A DNA stretch of 64,000 nt from Hermatobates lingyangjiaoensis (GCA_026182355.1 JAPFBL010000230.1:1-64000), one strand, 5' to 3'. Counted from the first letter of the stretch, positions 38,625 to 50,090 are shown. Notes: generated by a model not told the origin, from the letters alone. Made by a program: numbers and translations.

Positions 38625-39283
38625 CAGGGGTGTCAAAGTCAAAATGGACGGAGGGCCAAATAAAAAATTTAGCAACAAGCCGAGGGCCGGACCGATCAAA
38701 TGTTTATTGAATTTTTTTAAAAATAACCACATATAGTGTAGTGAACCAAATTGAACTGGAAACCTAACAAATTTATTACAATATATTAGGATAAATAAAA
38801 CAATATTTTCTTATGGTTTTGTCAATCATTTTTAATTTTGAACAGCACAAAAAACAAATTTCCTTTTTATATAAATCCCCATAACGTGAATATTAAACGG
38901 CTGAAGCGGTATTATTCAAGGCAGCATCAGTATATTTTCTCATTTAGACACACAGATTTTCCAGCTAGCTCCGTGATCACGTACTTCGACTTCCACCTTC
39001 TTTGAAACCACCGGTTCTCAGTGCCCGCCATCCGTTTTGCCATTTTTGAAGGGTATATCTGAAAGTTAACTTTTCTTATTATGCCAATGACTGCTGATAA
39101 ATTATGAAATGAAGCCAAGCTCGCTGCGTCGCCTTTGCATTGTGGGAGATGTAGTATTGGTGCGTGTAAAACTTCTGCAGCCTGCGGGTCGGTTTTAATA
39201 ATAAACTAATATCATCCTGCGGGCCATAGAAAACCCTCTAGCGGGCCTGATTTGGCCCTCGGGCCTTGAATCTGACATATGGG
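38625..39283. mobile_element. hAT-type non-autonomous transposon with 8-bp TSD
   Basis: The left end (CAGGGGTGTCAAAGTC) is a well-known hAT terminus, followed by GGAGGGCCAAAT and GAGGGCCGGACC blocks. The right end has the inverted blocks GGGCCTGATTTGGCCC and GGGCCTTGA before GACATATGGG. Flanks are ATCTAGGG (38617-38624) and ATCTAAGG (39284-39291), one mismatch in 8. The 659-bp interior has no recognisable transposase. Confidence 0.85.
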
Positions 39284-39291
39284 ATCTAAGG

Positions 39292-39980
39292 TCAGTGTCC
39301 TTGCAAATAGCATCATTGCTAAGACTTGTAACATTAGATTTTTTCGTATTAAGGATTATCGCAAATTTGGCGGAACAGCGCAAATGTTGGGAGAGTGAGC
39401 CATGGAAGTAGTTTTAAGTTTTTCTTTTTATGTCATTCCAATATCAATGTGGCCATGCAAGTACCATGCTTGTAGTACTGAGATTGCAGGATCGAATGTT
39501 GTCCATGGTCATGGAATTTTCATATAATAAATAAAAAATTTTGCCATGCCACAGCTAAGCAAACTGGACCTGTGGGTGATCTTCGAAATGTACGTGTATC
39601 TTTAACATGAACTCTTGACCAGATTGTTGATTCAAATAATATAGCTTAATGTTTTGTTAAATTTAAATTTTTATTAATATTTTTTTTAATCTTTAATTAC
39701 CATTCAGTTTCTTACTGTTGAACTTGTATAATTTAATTTTATTGGATATTTTTGTTTCTTATCAAGCTATATAGTCAAATTGAGTTTCCAGCTGTTTTGT
39801 TACCTTCCTTCTGCACTATTTATGTTATCTTCTCAGTTTTTACTTTCTTTGCTCTCTGATGACATAAAGTGAAAGGCTTCAGAGCATTTATTTGTATTTT
39901 TTTACCTTCCTTCATTGTGGTTTAAACTTCGTTGAATGTATCACGTGTTTATTTATTATGAAACACTTTTCTTCTTCTTG
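39292..39980. other. AT-rich spacer
   Basis: Near 39857 the string CTGATGACATAAAGTGAAAGG resembles a hammerhead core, but G12 and the palindrome are missing. Confidence 0.5.
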
Positions 39981-40020
39981 GAATTTGGTCAGGGTTAATA
40001 TACGGAATCACCTTTTTGCC

Positions 40021-40052
40021 AACGTTTCGTCTTTATTTTAAGACATCCTCAG
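40021..40052 (-). ncRNA. hammerhead-like ribozyme, family F
   Basis: CTGAGGA, extra T, 5-bp stem II GTCTT/AAGAC, GAA, ACGT, T at 17; stem I GCC/GGC. Confidence 0.8.
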
Positions 40053-40164
40053 GGCTATAAACTAACAAAAAAACAATAAACAATGGATATTTGTCATTTA
40101 TGATGTTTTTAAAGTAGAAATGACAAATGTCCATTGTTTATTGTTTTTTTCTTAGTTTATAGCC

Positions 40165-40196
40165 CTGAGGATGTCTTAAAATAAAGACGAAACGTT
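40165..40196 (+). ncRNA. hammerhead-like ribozyme, family F
   Basis: Inverted twin of 40021-40052; all three stems form. Confidence 0.8.
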
Positions 40197-40271
40197 GGCA
40201 AAAATGTGATTCCGTATATTAACCCTGACTAAATTCCAAGAAGAAGAAAAAGTGTTTGTTATATATATATA

Positions 40272-40640
40272 TCACTCTCTCCAACTTTATATTTAGTTCG
40301 AGCTACCTCTCACTCTCTCTCCTTCCACTCTGATCGTACTCTTTTATATCTCACTAGTTTCTTTGTCTCTCTCACTCACTCTTTATCCATCTATGTATCT
40401 AGTGATCGATCTCTCTAGCTCTGTCTTCGCTCCAATCAGGAATGAAGGCCAACCCAGCGCACGACAGCTGTGATGCCAACGCTGCAAGGTTCAACAGCTT
40501 AAGCAGGAGTCGTGTAGAGGGGTGGGTGCGCGGCACTCTGATGTGATTAGAGCCCTTTTAGAAGCCATCGGAGCGACGCTTCTTCTGATCTGTCGCTTCA
40601 ACAACTCCACCACCCCCTCCATCTCTCACAGGTGGCTTGT
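40272..40640. other. pyrimidine-rich tract then GC-richer unknown segment
   Basis: CTCTCT-rich to about 40430, followed by about 200 bp of higher GC with no recognisable element. Confidence 0.4.
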
Positions 40641-40796
40641 TTACACAGTTATTTGTTTCCACAAGTAAGCCTCGACAGTAGAGAGTATAAACAAAACAGA
40701 TTTATCGGTCCCCCGGATGCATATATTTAGAGATCAACATTAAATTAGAATTGGAGGTTTGATTTCTAAGTCGAGTCTTTCTTGTTTCATCAATTG

Positions 40797-41248
40797 CCTT
40801 TTCAATGGGCCGAAGCACAAAAATATCAAATAAATTGACATAGCAGACCTAACACACCTAGTGTCACCACATACCTAAAGTGGCTTTTCAATGGGCCGAA
40901 GCACAAAAATATCAAATAAATTGACATGAACTTATAATCCTATAGCAGACCTAACACACCTGGTGTCACCACATACCTAAAGTGGCTTTTCAATGGGCCG
41001 AAGCACAAAAATATCAAATAAATTGACATAGCAGACCTAACACACCTAGTGTCACCACATACCTAAAGTGGCTTTTCAATGGGCCGAAGCACAAAAATAT
41101 CAAATAAATTGACATAGCAGACCTAACACACCTAGTGTCACCACATACCTAAAGTGGCTTTTCAATGGGCCGAAGCACAAAAATATCAAATAAACTGACA
41201 TAGCAGACCTAACACACCTAGTGTCACCACATACCTAAAGTGGCTTTT
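40797..41248. repeat. 86-bp tandem repeat, five copies
   Basis: The marker CAATGGGCCGAAGCAC occurs at 40803, 40889, 40991, 41077 and 41163: period 86 except one of 102. The second copy carries a 16-base insertion (GAACTTATAATCCTAT) that is absent from the others. Near-perfect identity indicates recent amplification. Confidence 0.95.
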
Positions 41249-42200
41249 CCGTACTACTTTACAACTGATCAACTAAATATCATCAGGTATTTACTGATAT
41301 ATATATATATAGTACACACTATATTTCTTATCATAAGAAATCAGATGTAAGTAAAGATCTTCTCTACCAATCCCAGGGCTTCAACATAACATGATCATAA
41401 CTAGAAACAAGCTTCCATTTGAAGAAAACGGCTATAGCAAATTTAAATGCCTCTAGACTTTACAAAACTTCACAAAATATAAAATTTCAGGGCCGGAGTT
41501 CTTTTTTTATGTATAGAAATTGAGTTTCATTTGAAATTCATGGAGTGGGAAGTTTAAGACCAAAAACCAATAAAGCAGTAGTGAAGAAATGCTATGAAAT
41601 AACTAACTTAAGGGAAAAAAAATATTGCTTATATCAATATATAAAACCGCAGTTTAACAAGGTGTTGCTAGATTAAATATTTTAAAATCTAATTTAATCA
41701 ATTTGATCTTTTTTTTATATGTAGGCATATACAAATGGTGTTGACTATTTTTATCAATTCTGTTACTGGTTGCTAGCCCATTTATAAATTTAGTTTACTT
41801 ATGTGGAATAAATTTATGGAAAAAATGTAAAATTTTACACAGACTTTAGTATCAAAAAATAAAAAGTGGAAAAAGTGTAAATTATGCATTAAATTAGGGA
41901 TGACAAATATTAGGACGAAATTTTAAATAAATAACCAAAAACATGCAGTGTACTGTATTAGACATTACTTCATAATTTACGTATGTTAGTTAGCGCTAAG
42001 TTATTTGTAAGTAAAGACGCTTATAGCAGCAAAACTGCAGAGATAGGAATATTGCGTCTTAGGTTTAAAAGCGCCTGCAAGACACTGACATCTGCTGCTT
42101 TTTTTTATGTTTCAATGACATCCTTTTTAATAATTGTCCTAATAGCGCCTGCTATCAATACTATTTAAGGATATTATTCTAGGACTAAAATGAACATCTA
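41249..42200. other. AT-rich spacer
   Basis: Nothing recognisable apart from a short (TA)n at 41298-41311. Confidence 0.5.
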
Positions 42201-42204
42201 CCTC

Positions 42205-42345
42205 AACCATAATAAGGTAGGTTGAGGTAGACTACCGCCATAACGGTCGAAATATTGAAGAGTGAGTCTTTGTTAACTTTCTTTCTATGTGTGACAGTTT
42301 ATTTTAAGTGTTATCTGTCCTGCCGGACCGTTTTTCGTTTATCAT
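42205..42345 (+). mobile_element. Penelope 3' end, ribozyme family B, 5'-truncated in the core
   Basis: Begins within stem II (ACCGCCATAACGGTCGAAATATT) and extends through the complete tail GTCCTGCCGGACCGTTTTTCG to TATATA, which defines the full family B 3' end. Confidence 0.7.
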
Positions 42346-42354
42346 GGTATATAT

Positions 42355-42500
42355 ATATAAAGTGTATATATACACTTTAACACAGAGAAAAGAACACAGA
42401 AAGACACTACAGAACTCACTTCGATATTTCGACGTGCGAAGTACTCGCGTTGAGAAGCAAACTGCTACTGGCTTCCAGAGTAACTCGTGGAACCACCGCA
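42355..42500 (-). mobile_element. Penelope-type 3' end, degenerate
   Basis: A TA-flanked palindrome (AAAGTGTATATATACACTTT) precedes ACTCACTTCGATATTTCGAC, the tail side of an ATAT-type ribozyme whose core has decayed. Confidence 0.5.
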
Positions 42501-43406
42501 ATGCTGCCCCCCAGCGAAGGAGAGGAAAAATAGAAATCCCTCCAATATTTATTTATAAAACAAGATAAAAAGTATATAATACGAAATAATAATGAAGATA
42601 TTAAAAAAAAAAAAAAAATTAACGGTACAGGTTAAGACCAGGAGGAGAGCAAGCCCCAAGAAGGCATATGAATGCCTCTTCGGAAGCTCTAAGAGTGACA
42701 TGGGAATTAGACTCGGGGAGTATATATATATATATATATACTCACTCTTTTCTCTCGGTAACCCCTCTCTCCTTGCTCTTTCTATCCTCTCTGAACTCCC
42801 AATCTGTTTCACTCTTTTCTCATTTTTCATTCCATCTCTACCTTGACTATCTCTCTCTACCACCTCTTATCTCTCCCTCTCCTATCTTCCTTCTCTCACT
42901 TCTCTAATATCACTGTCTCCAAATCTCTATTTTCTTCCACCTACAACTCTCACTCTCTCTTATTCCCTCTTCCATGGTACTGTTTTATATTTCTCATTTT
43001 ATATTTAAAAATATTTAAGGATATTTTTCAAATAGGGCATTGCAGTCAGAGCCAGAGTTGTTTTATTGTTTATATAGTCGGAGTGTCATCATTTGAAATT
43101 TATAGAGTGGGAACACTGATTCATTATTCCTGTTTTTTTTTTATTTAACATATTACTGATACTGTTATTCATGTCATCGTGAAATATAAAAACTGGACTT
43201 CAGAAATAACTAAGGCTTAAGGGAAACGAACCGAAGTTTGTTTGAACTTACCAACCAAGCTATCAACATCGTTGTTTTAAACATGCATTGTCTATACAAC
43301 CAATTTAGGCAAAGTCAGATGTGATATTGCATTCGTTTACATTTCAATACATACATGAAATTGATAATTAGAATTTATTTTACAGTAATTCCACTATAAG
43401 TAAATT
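42501..43406. other. spacer with long CT-rich tract
   Basis: 42740-42975 is strongly pyrimidine-rich on the plus strand. No gene recognised. Confidence 0.5.
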
Positions 43407-43612
43407 ATGGGCCAGGGTAGCTCAGTGGCTTGTGTTCGCCTCTGGGTTGATAGATGCGAGGGTTTTATACCTACTCTGGCTCTCAACTTATTCACGCAGC
43501 AGATGAAAAAAAAAAAAAAATCTGAGCTCGTCGCTCACAGAAGAAGACTTTAAGTTGTTGGTCCCGAGATTGTACGATGTCCATTCTAATGCTTTGGTTA
43601 GGCAAAATTGAA
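43407..43612 (+). mobile_element. tRNA-derived SINE
   Basis: Head with A box (GGTAGCTCAGTGG) and a damaged B box (GGGTTTTATACC), body ending TTAGGCAAAATTGAAG. The A box is the best preserved of any copy. Confidence 0.8.
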
Positions 43613-44741
43613 GAATGTTCGCTGGTTAGACTCTCAGTGAAGAATGTTCTTTGTATGGTATCAGAAAAAGTCAATCTTTAAGCAAGTTTGTTCGCTCTAA
43701 CCTGCCACTGCAAAGTTAACCATGTAAATTCAATCAATTCAATGAATCAAAAAGAAGGAAAATGAATCCTAATTATTTTCTAAATTCATGCTTAAACCAT
43801 AAATTCGTAGACAACTTTTTATCTATTTGTATTTATTTTTTATTTGACAGTTTAGATCTAACAAATTCCTATTGACTTGAAATTTAGAGCGAATGAATTC
43901 GGAAATGACCTAACTCGTAAACCAACACTTTGAAAAGAAAAAAAAACAGCAAAATTAATTACTATTTGTCATCATGGAAAGATCTTCTGGTCCATATGTC
44001 CCAAATTATAATAAGAAAGTATCTTTATTCACGAGATATACTTCAGCACTTTGTCATACCAATGAAGTTGTTGAAATAACAAAAGTCAATGGTATTCTTC
44101 GTATCTTTCTCCACCCATGAAGTTTATAGAAGTGGACTTTAATATTTCGTAGCAGTATGGAGAATCATCCATTTTAATTGAAACTAAATGGATGCACTCT
44201 TGTGGATATGGGATAGTTAACGTGATTACTCACCACCGTCGCTTCCAACCTTCTTCATTCTCCTTTGAGAGCTTTCTCAACAGATTGTTGTTGTTGGTGA
44301 CAAGCTCATCAGTTTGATTACAACTAAATATTAAAGCCTCTTGATTAAAATATTGAATCCTGATTGATATTAAAGAGGGCGTCAATTGAATGGAAGCTAT
44401 TTTAAAAAAGAGATACTTTTGACCTTGAAGAACGATTCTAGAAGCAAGGGGGAGGAAGAAAACACTTCTGGCGAGCAGACTTCTTAAGAGCAGATGCACA
44501 GATAAGTTAATCACGGCTAGATGAAAAGAGTGGGGTCTTTCCGGCGAGAGGGAAGGGACCTACAATCGGTCACCCATCCGGTCGGGCTGCCAACAACAGA
44601 AAACCTTTACACAACACGCCATCATGTAAGCATACCAGTATTGTAACCGCTACCATCTTATAATCAGTATATACTGATATTTCATAACAGTAGCATATCA
44701 GAATATACTGGTTTCTAATCAGCAGCCGTAATCGGCTATAG
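43613..44741. other. intergenic DNA
   Basis: A 94-codon minus-strand frame (44230-44514) has no recognisable motif and is not called. Confidence 0.45.
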
Positions 44742-45150
44742 CAGAGTTTTTCAAACTTTTTTTGACGCGGAACCCTTTTTGGTTCCAGTAACTTTCCCAG
44801 GAACCCCAGATTCTAATGAATTTATACAATCATAATATAAATATTTTCATTTGCCTTTTTAAATAGTATGTATGTTTAATATTACTGCAATGTGTATTTT
44901 TCGAATAAAATTTCAAAACTAAAAGATTTAAACGCAGAGTCTGTTTTGTAATCATTTTTGGCTTTATAGTTGAGAGTTTGATACTCAAGTTACCTCCAAC
45001 ATTAAGTCTACTTCGGTATTTGGTTTCTATGGCAGTGTAAAGGGAAAATCCAGTTTCACATAAGTAGGTAGTGTGAAATGGCATCAATGTGTGAAGTACT
45101 ACTTCTGCAATAGCAGGAATTCGGGAATCAGATAGTTTCAAAAACTGACC
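44742..45150 (-). pseudogene. hAT transposase C-terminal fragment with terminus
   Basis: The terminus CAGAGTTTTTCAAACTTTTT followed by GCGGAACCC is hAT-like. The minus strand from 45141 reads ...AEVVLHTLMPFHTTYLCETG, FSLYTAIETKYRSRLNVGGN and LSIKLSTIKPKMITK. F.TTYLCE.GFS, KYRSRL and L.I.LS.IKP are diagnostic of the C-terminal dimerisation domain of ZBED/SCAND3-type hAT transposases. The rest of the transposase and the other terminus are missing. Confidence 0.85.
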
Positions 45151-45514
45151 AGTGATTCATCTTAAATATGAACAACATTTTTACCACTTCTACTTATGGG
45201 TATATGTAGATATAAACATTTTTGGGTTTCATGATTCACAAGAAATATAAAATAAATCCATACACACACAAAAAAATTACAGACAAATGTCTGTAATTTT
45301 GGCTATATGTACACAGTAGAACCTTGTAGTACAAGTGCCTCATTCGCTTTACGAGCAGACGTTCGTAAGAATTTTTATCTCGTACCACAAGCAAAAATTC
45401 GTAGTACGAACAATCAGCTTCCTTACGCCTGGGTAGTCTCTGTTTTAAGTTTAGTAGATTAATAAAACTATTATTTCTTGCATGAGTTTTTATTATTCAT
45501 ACTAATGTATTGTA
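45151..45514. other. spacer
   Basis: Nothing clear; a small inverted repeat (TTACAGACAAATGTCTGTAA) lies at 45279-45298. Confidence 0.5.
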
Positions 45515-45787
45515 AAATCATTAGTTGTTCAATCCGTAATTGTGTGGTATTTACTCATTCTGAGGTAAAGTGGATAAACCAACAAAGTCAGTATCACATC
45601 CTTGGGTATGTCTTGAATTCTCTTAATTGAATTTTATTATTTCACTCTAATTTTGTAACAGATTAGATATAATTTGTATTATAGTGTCTTCCTGATGATG
45701 AACACAAAGTGTTCGAAACGCGTTGAATAAAACTTCATTTGTGTAGAAACTTTTGTTGGTTTATCCATTTTACCTCAGAATAATGTA
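45515..45787 (+). mobile_element. Penelope 3' end, ribozyme family D, with inverted arms
   Basis: Second copy of the 18890-19135 element, with the same inverted ends (CTGAGGTAAA.TGGATAAACC and complement). Confidence 0.8.
45692..45724 (+). ncRNA. hammerhead-like ribozyme, family D
   Basis: CTGATGA, extra T, perfect 6-bp stem II GAACAC/GTGTTC, GAA, ACGCGT, T at 17, stem I TTC/GAA. All three stems form. Confidence 0.8.
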
Positions 45788-47017
45788 TTGTATTGTATAT
45801 TTCTTCTAATTCCACCTTTTCTGTTTAAAAAATAAGCTTAAAACTATTATTTTGGTATTGGTAACAATAAACGGAACGAATTATTTATTTCCATATTAAT
45901 TTCATTAAAAAAATGTCTTCGTAATACGAGTAAAATGGCAATACCAACTCGGTCTGGGAACGAATCAAATTTGCACTGCAATGTTCTGCTGTATTTCACT
46001 ATTACCCATTGCTTAAAAACTTTTTTTTTTTAACATATTTATTTAAATATACAAGGCATATGCTGCGCAACAAGCATATGTAGTGTGATTAATACAAATA
46101 ACTTTGACAAACATGAGCAAAGAACGAAACCAACTGGTTCAACTTTTCACTTCGTTTCCTGTACTCAAAAACTAATTTAAAATTTGACTCGTTTATATAT
46201 TAGAAAACCTTCAAAGGGTTTACTTATAAATCTCAAACAACTTTTTTGCAGCAGTGGAAAATTTGTAACGGAAATTATTTCGTGTTCCATTTTTTCCTCT
46301 AGAGCCAAAATAATTTCTTATTCCTTACAAGTAAATAAAACAGGGATACAGTACAATATCCCATTTATTTAATATTTATCCAAATGTTCTATCTAGGTGA
46401 AACATCAAATATCAAGTTTTTTTTTATTTTTGAAATGGTCAATCCAGCTATTTACCATTTATTAGTAATTATATAATAAGTATAATTATAATATTAAAAT
46501 TTGTACATCCTAAATTCTATAAATTACTATAATTATATTAAAATTTGAAATAATAATTATACTTTATTTATAAATTTTGGTAATTTAAGTCAAGAAACTC
46601 ATACATTTTGTTCTATTTAAATTGAAACAAACCCTCATTCAAATACGAAAAAAATATTTGAAATTTTAATCTGAAACGACAGAGACAGAATAATACTGCT
46701 GGGTAATTACTGCACATTAGCACTAATGCAGTATTACTGAAACTGTACAATAAGTTGAAATTTCACAAATTATTGTATTCATAAACAATACAGTAAAAAT
46801 TAAGTGATTTAGTACTAATATTAATACAGTACTATTTTCAAAAACTGTATTATACTAAACACTTGAAATAAAAATATTGTCAAATAACATTTAAACCACT
46901 ATAAGACTACTTAGAATATCAAATGCCAGTAAGTAGGTTAGATTAAGTTGCAGTGGCAGTCCCACAAGAGAACGCAATAGACCGAACAATGGTCCTTTGT
47001 TATATAACATAATGAAA
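45788..47017. other. AT-rich intergenic DNA
   Basis: Nothing recognisable. Confidence 0.5.
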
Positions 47018-47077
47018 ATTGATTCTACATTGGGAGTCTTAAATTTTGCCTAACTCTAGTATATTTAGATTAGAGAT

Positions 47078-47636
47078 GTTTAACGAGTACCTGACATAGT
47101 AAAGGCTTGGGACTGACGGTTTAACGAGTACATAAGTCAGATGCGCGACGTAGCATCGTGGTGCCCGCCTCCGCGAGGTCCACCTTGGACACCCTCAAGT
47201 TTTGTGGCGAAACTAGGGAGTGACTAAAGGGCAACGCGTACAATATCGGCCTGGTTTGATTTATTGGTGTAATGGCTGGAAAGCTAAGGTACACAGCGAT
47301 CAAAACAGGTTTAACGAGTACCTGACATCGTAAAGGCTTGGGACTGACGGTTTAACGAGTACCTGACATCGTAAAGGCTTGGGACTGACGGTTTAACGAG
47401 TACCTGACATCGTACAGGCTTGGGACTGACGGTTTAACGAGTACCTGACATCGTAAAGGCTTGGGGCTGACGGTTTAACGAGTACCTGACATCGTACAGA
47501 CTTGGGGCTGACGGTTTAACGAGTACCTGACATCGTAAAGGCTTGGGACTGACGGTTTAACGAGTACCTGACATCGTAAAGGCTTGGGACTGACGGTTTA
47601 ACGAGTACCTGACATCGTACAGGCTTGGGACTGATG
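47078..47636. repeat. 41-bp minisatellite, nine units
   Basis: Unit starts at 47078, then 47309, 47350, 47391, 47432, 47473, 47514, 47555 and 47596, each 41 bp. Units differ by only one or two bases (GTAAAGG/GTACAGG, GGGACT/GGGGCT). Confidence 0.95.
47132..47308. mobile_element. 177-bp insertion in the minisatellite with 13-bp TSD
   Basis: GTTTAACGAGTAC occurs immediately before (47119-47131) and after (47309-47321) the insert. The insert shares GCCCGCCTCC.CGAGGTCCAC and further words with 56698-56880, so it is a mobile dispersed repeat. The long TSD suggests target-primed reverse transcription. Confidence 0.7.
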
Positions 47637-47904
47637 GTTTAACGTCCTCTCTAAGGGACAACGTGCTCAGATTTATTCATCTACTGTGAAAAATAAATGG
47701 ACGGTCAGAATGGGTATTGAACCTCGGATCTATCAGTCCAGAGAGGAGCATGTTGCAAGTGGGCTACCCAGTTTTGTTTTTGGTTTTCTTCTGCGCAGTT
47801 TTGTTCTGTCAGCTAAATATAAGATATTCTGACTTGTTATTATAATGGGCACGTGTTACCTATACTTCTGTAATAGCAGTAACCCGCTACCACAGATTCC
47901 ATGA

Positions 47905-48210
47905 ATTTACCCACCAATCTTAACCCTTTTATTCATGACTTATCATCCACCAGATTCCTAACAACCCAATACGAAGGCTGAAAAGGTATTGGCCCAGAGA
48001 TCTACTTTCAAAAAATGATAACTGTCATGAATAGCTGCAAGTGATTTGAACAATCTATGTATGTGGAGTACTATCAATGGGTGGCTTCTCCACTCTTTTA
48101 TGTATCATGGATCAGTATTACTTGTTACCCCTGTAAGAGTAGTTGTAATATAATAAAATATATAAAAAAAAATTATTACCAAACATGAACTCCAGTGTTT
48201 AAAATTTAAC
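47905..48210 (+). repeat. dispersed repeat, copy 1 (300 bp)
   Basis: Nearly the same sequence recurs at 49730-50090: AGAGATCTACT, AATGATAACTGTCATGAATA, GTATCATGGATCAGTATTAC and TGTAAGAGTAGTTGTAATAT. Followed by TTATTACCAAACATGAACTC. Confidence 0.85.
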
Positions 48211-49269
48211 AAATGTTTGCTATGTTTAGCTAGATTTTATTGTATACCTTAAAAGTACTTTTTTAGATCTAAAAATCAAATAAAATTAGAACAAAATGAA
48301 AGGGTATTTGTTTCTTGTTTGGATGTGATTTGTGCGTAGCGCTATAGTTAAGGGTCCTTGCGGTCGACTGGAGAGGTTCTCTGCGAACTATTTATGGAAG
48401 GAAGCACCAAGAGATAAGATAAGAGAGTGGAGCAGGAGTTGGTTTCAGGGACGGGTTACTCCTTCACTTCACCTATAACTCTACGGCTTTCACTATAACG
48501 CCTTGCTTCCGAATTCAATTTGTTTAATAGAAATAAAAGGGTCACTACAAAAAACGCGTTGTTCTAACATGGCCATGCGTACATGGACACTCCTTCTGCG
48601 TACATGGACACAGCAACTCTGAGTAAGTGACCCAACAGAAATCCCACTGTTCCTAAATTATTGCTAACATTTTGACAAACTATAAGTCAGAACGTATCAA
48701 TACTAGCTGTCAAGACTCTAAACCATCAGAAACTCTAGTATGCATTTGTTTTCTTAGTTTTCTTAATCTATATACTTATAAAAATCTGATGATCTTCTTT
48801 AAATATTTACACACAGATGAAACTTGGAAGATCTGTTAATTCCAGTTTATGACGAATTATTGAATAAATATTAAAGCAAACAGTAAGTAATATATTATTT
48901 TACAAATAATGGCATTAAAAAAAAAACAGAATTAAAAAGAAATTCTCTCAACTAAAGTCAAGTAAAATTCATTAACGACTCCAGATATAAAATCTAATTT
49001 TGTTACAGAATAAACCTGAAGAGTTTTACTACGAAAGAACTCGGTCCCATTTTTGAAAATCGCATTGTTGTTTAGACAATGTTTTTTTCTAGTTCACGTA
49101 TTTACTGTTAATTTTTGTAATAATACAGATAAAACAACTTGTATTTATCAGAAATCAGTCAGTTTTCCAGGTTAAATCAAACTTTCAAAGCCAACATTTT
49201 GATTTAATGATCATATTTGGAACTTAAGCAATATACAGATGTATGGAATTCGGGAAGTATTTACAATTA
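48211..49269. other. intergenic DNA
   Basis: 48310-48660 is GC-richer and contains a repeated word (GCGTACATGGACAC, twice at 48577 and 48597). No element recognised. Confidence 0.45.
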
Positions 49270-49700
49270 ACTATTATATTCCAGGTTTGAAATCAATAAT
49301 TTTAGGAATACAAACATGAACACAATTGTCAGTTTAAATACGATTGTTCTAAGGTAACATTATAAAGACACATTCCTTTCATTAATGTTATTTTATGTTG
49401 GGTAAGATGAATGGAACATTTCAATTACACGTTTGAATATATGGTATATCTTGAATCGATGTTTTCTTTATTTATATAATAAAATAAATGATTTTTTTTC
49501 AATTTTAAATAATTTATTGTTTTACTAAATATACTTACTGTGAATATGTCATGAATCATGTTAAGAATAAGAACACTATACCAAAAGCTTGGGCCCATAT
49601 AAGAATCTTTGTTTTCATGACTTGATAACAAGAAACAGCAATAACAATTATTCCTATCATTCAAACTCAGTGAATGTATATTATTAATTGTCGCTATAAT
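49270..49700 (-). repeat. dispersed repeat, inverted relative of 56855-57240
   Basis: The reverse complement is similar over about 400 bp: TTGTTATCAAG.CA.GAAAC, AGATTCTTATATG..CCAAGC, ATAAAATAACATTAATGAAA. The shared start encodes NCYCCFLLSSHENKDS here and NFNCCFLLLRHGNRF there, so the family may derive from coding sequence of a retroelement; this is not certain. Confidence 0.75.
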
Positions 49701-49729
49701 ATTGAGTGACACAAGGGGTCGTCTAGTTA

Positions 49730-50090
49730 TTACCAAACATGAACTCCAGTGTTTAAAATTAGCTTTACCCACCAATCTAAACCCTTTTACTCAGAAATTA
49801 TCATCCCACCAGACTCCTACCAACCCAATTAGAAGGCTAAAAAGTAAAAAGATGTTGGCTCAGAGATCTACTCGTCAAGAAATGATAACTGTCATGAATA
49901 GCTGCAAGTGATCTGAACAATCTATGTATGTGGACTACTATCAATGCGTGGTTTCTCCACTCTTTCATCTCTCTTTTATGTATCATGGATCAGTATTACT
50001 TGTTACCCCTGTAAGAGTAGTTGTAATATAATAAACAATTAGAAAAAAATTGTTATTACCAAACATGAATTCAAGTGTTTAAAATTACTT
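49730..50090 (+). repeat. dispersed repeat, copy 2, with terminal direct repeats
   Basis: Bounded on both sides by TTATTACCAAACATGAA.TC and GTGTTTAAAATTA (about 35 bp), which also follows copy 1. Confidence 0.85.

Larger units (their letters stand above)
39983..40258. mobile_element. snap-back pair of Penelope 3' ends, ribozyme family F
   Basis: Arms of about 115 bases (TTCTTCTTGGAATTTGGTCA... and its complement) meet near 40110, with (TA)n directly after the right arm. Confidence 0.85.
47018..47774 (-). mobile_element. SINE with internal minisatellite expansion
   Basis: The flanking parts match other SINE copies (GGGAGTCTTAAATTTTGCC on the left; CTATCAGTCCAGAG head on the right), but the central GTTTAACGAGTACCTGACAT word has expanded to a nine-unit array and also received an insertion. 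Confidence 0.85.

Noticed and set aside
39857..39878. Hammerhead core (CTGATGACATAAAGTGAAAGG)
   Set aside because: Lacks the extra base, G12 and a palindromic stem III; could be a decayed copy but not supportable.
42549..42907. Several overlapping frames around a TA tract
   Set aside because: They traverse poly-A, (TA)n and a CT-rich tract on both strands; no consistent coding signal.
44230..44514. 94-codon minus-strand frame as a gene
   Set aside because: No motif, start context or conservation clue; overlaps nothing recognisable.
47309..47636. Possible CRISPR-like array of 41-bp units
   Set aside because: Contiguous minisatellite without spacers, derived from the SINE body.
49425..49775. 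116-codon minus-strand frame as a gene
   Set aside because: Runs across the boundary of two dispersed repeats; only the NCYCCFLL stretch is shared with the related copy.
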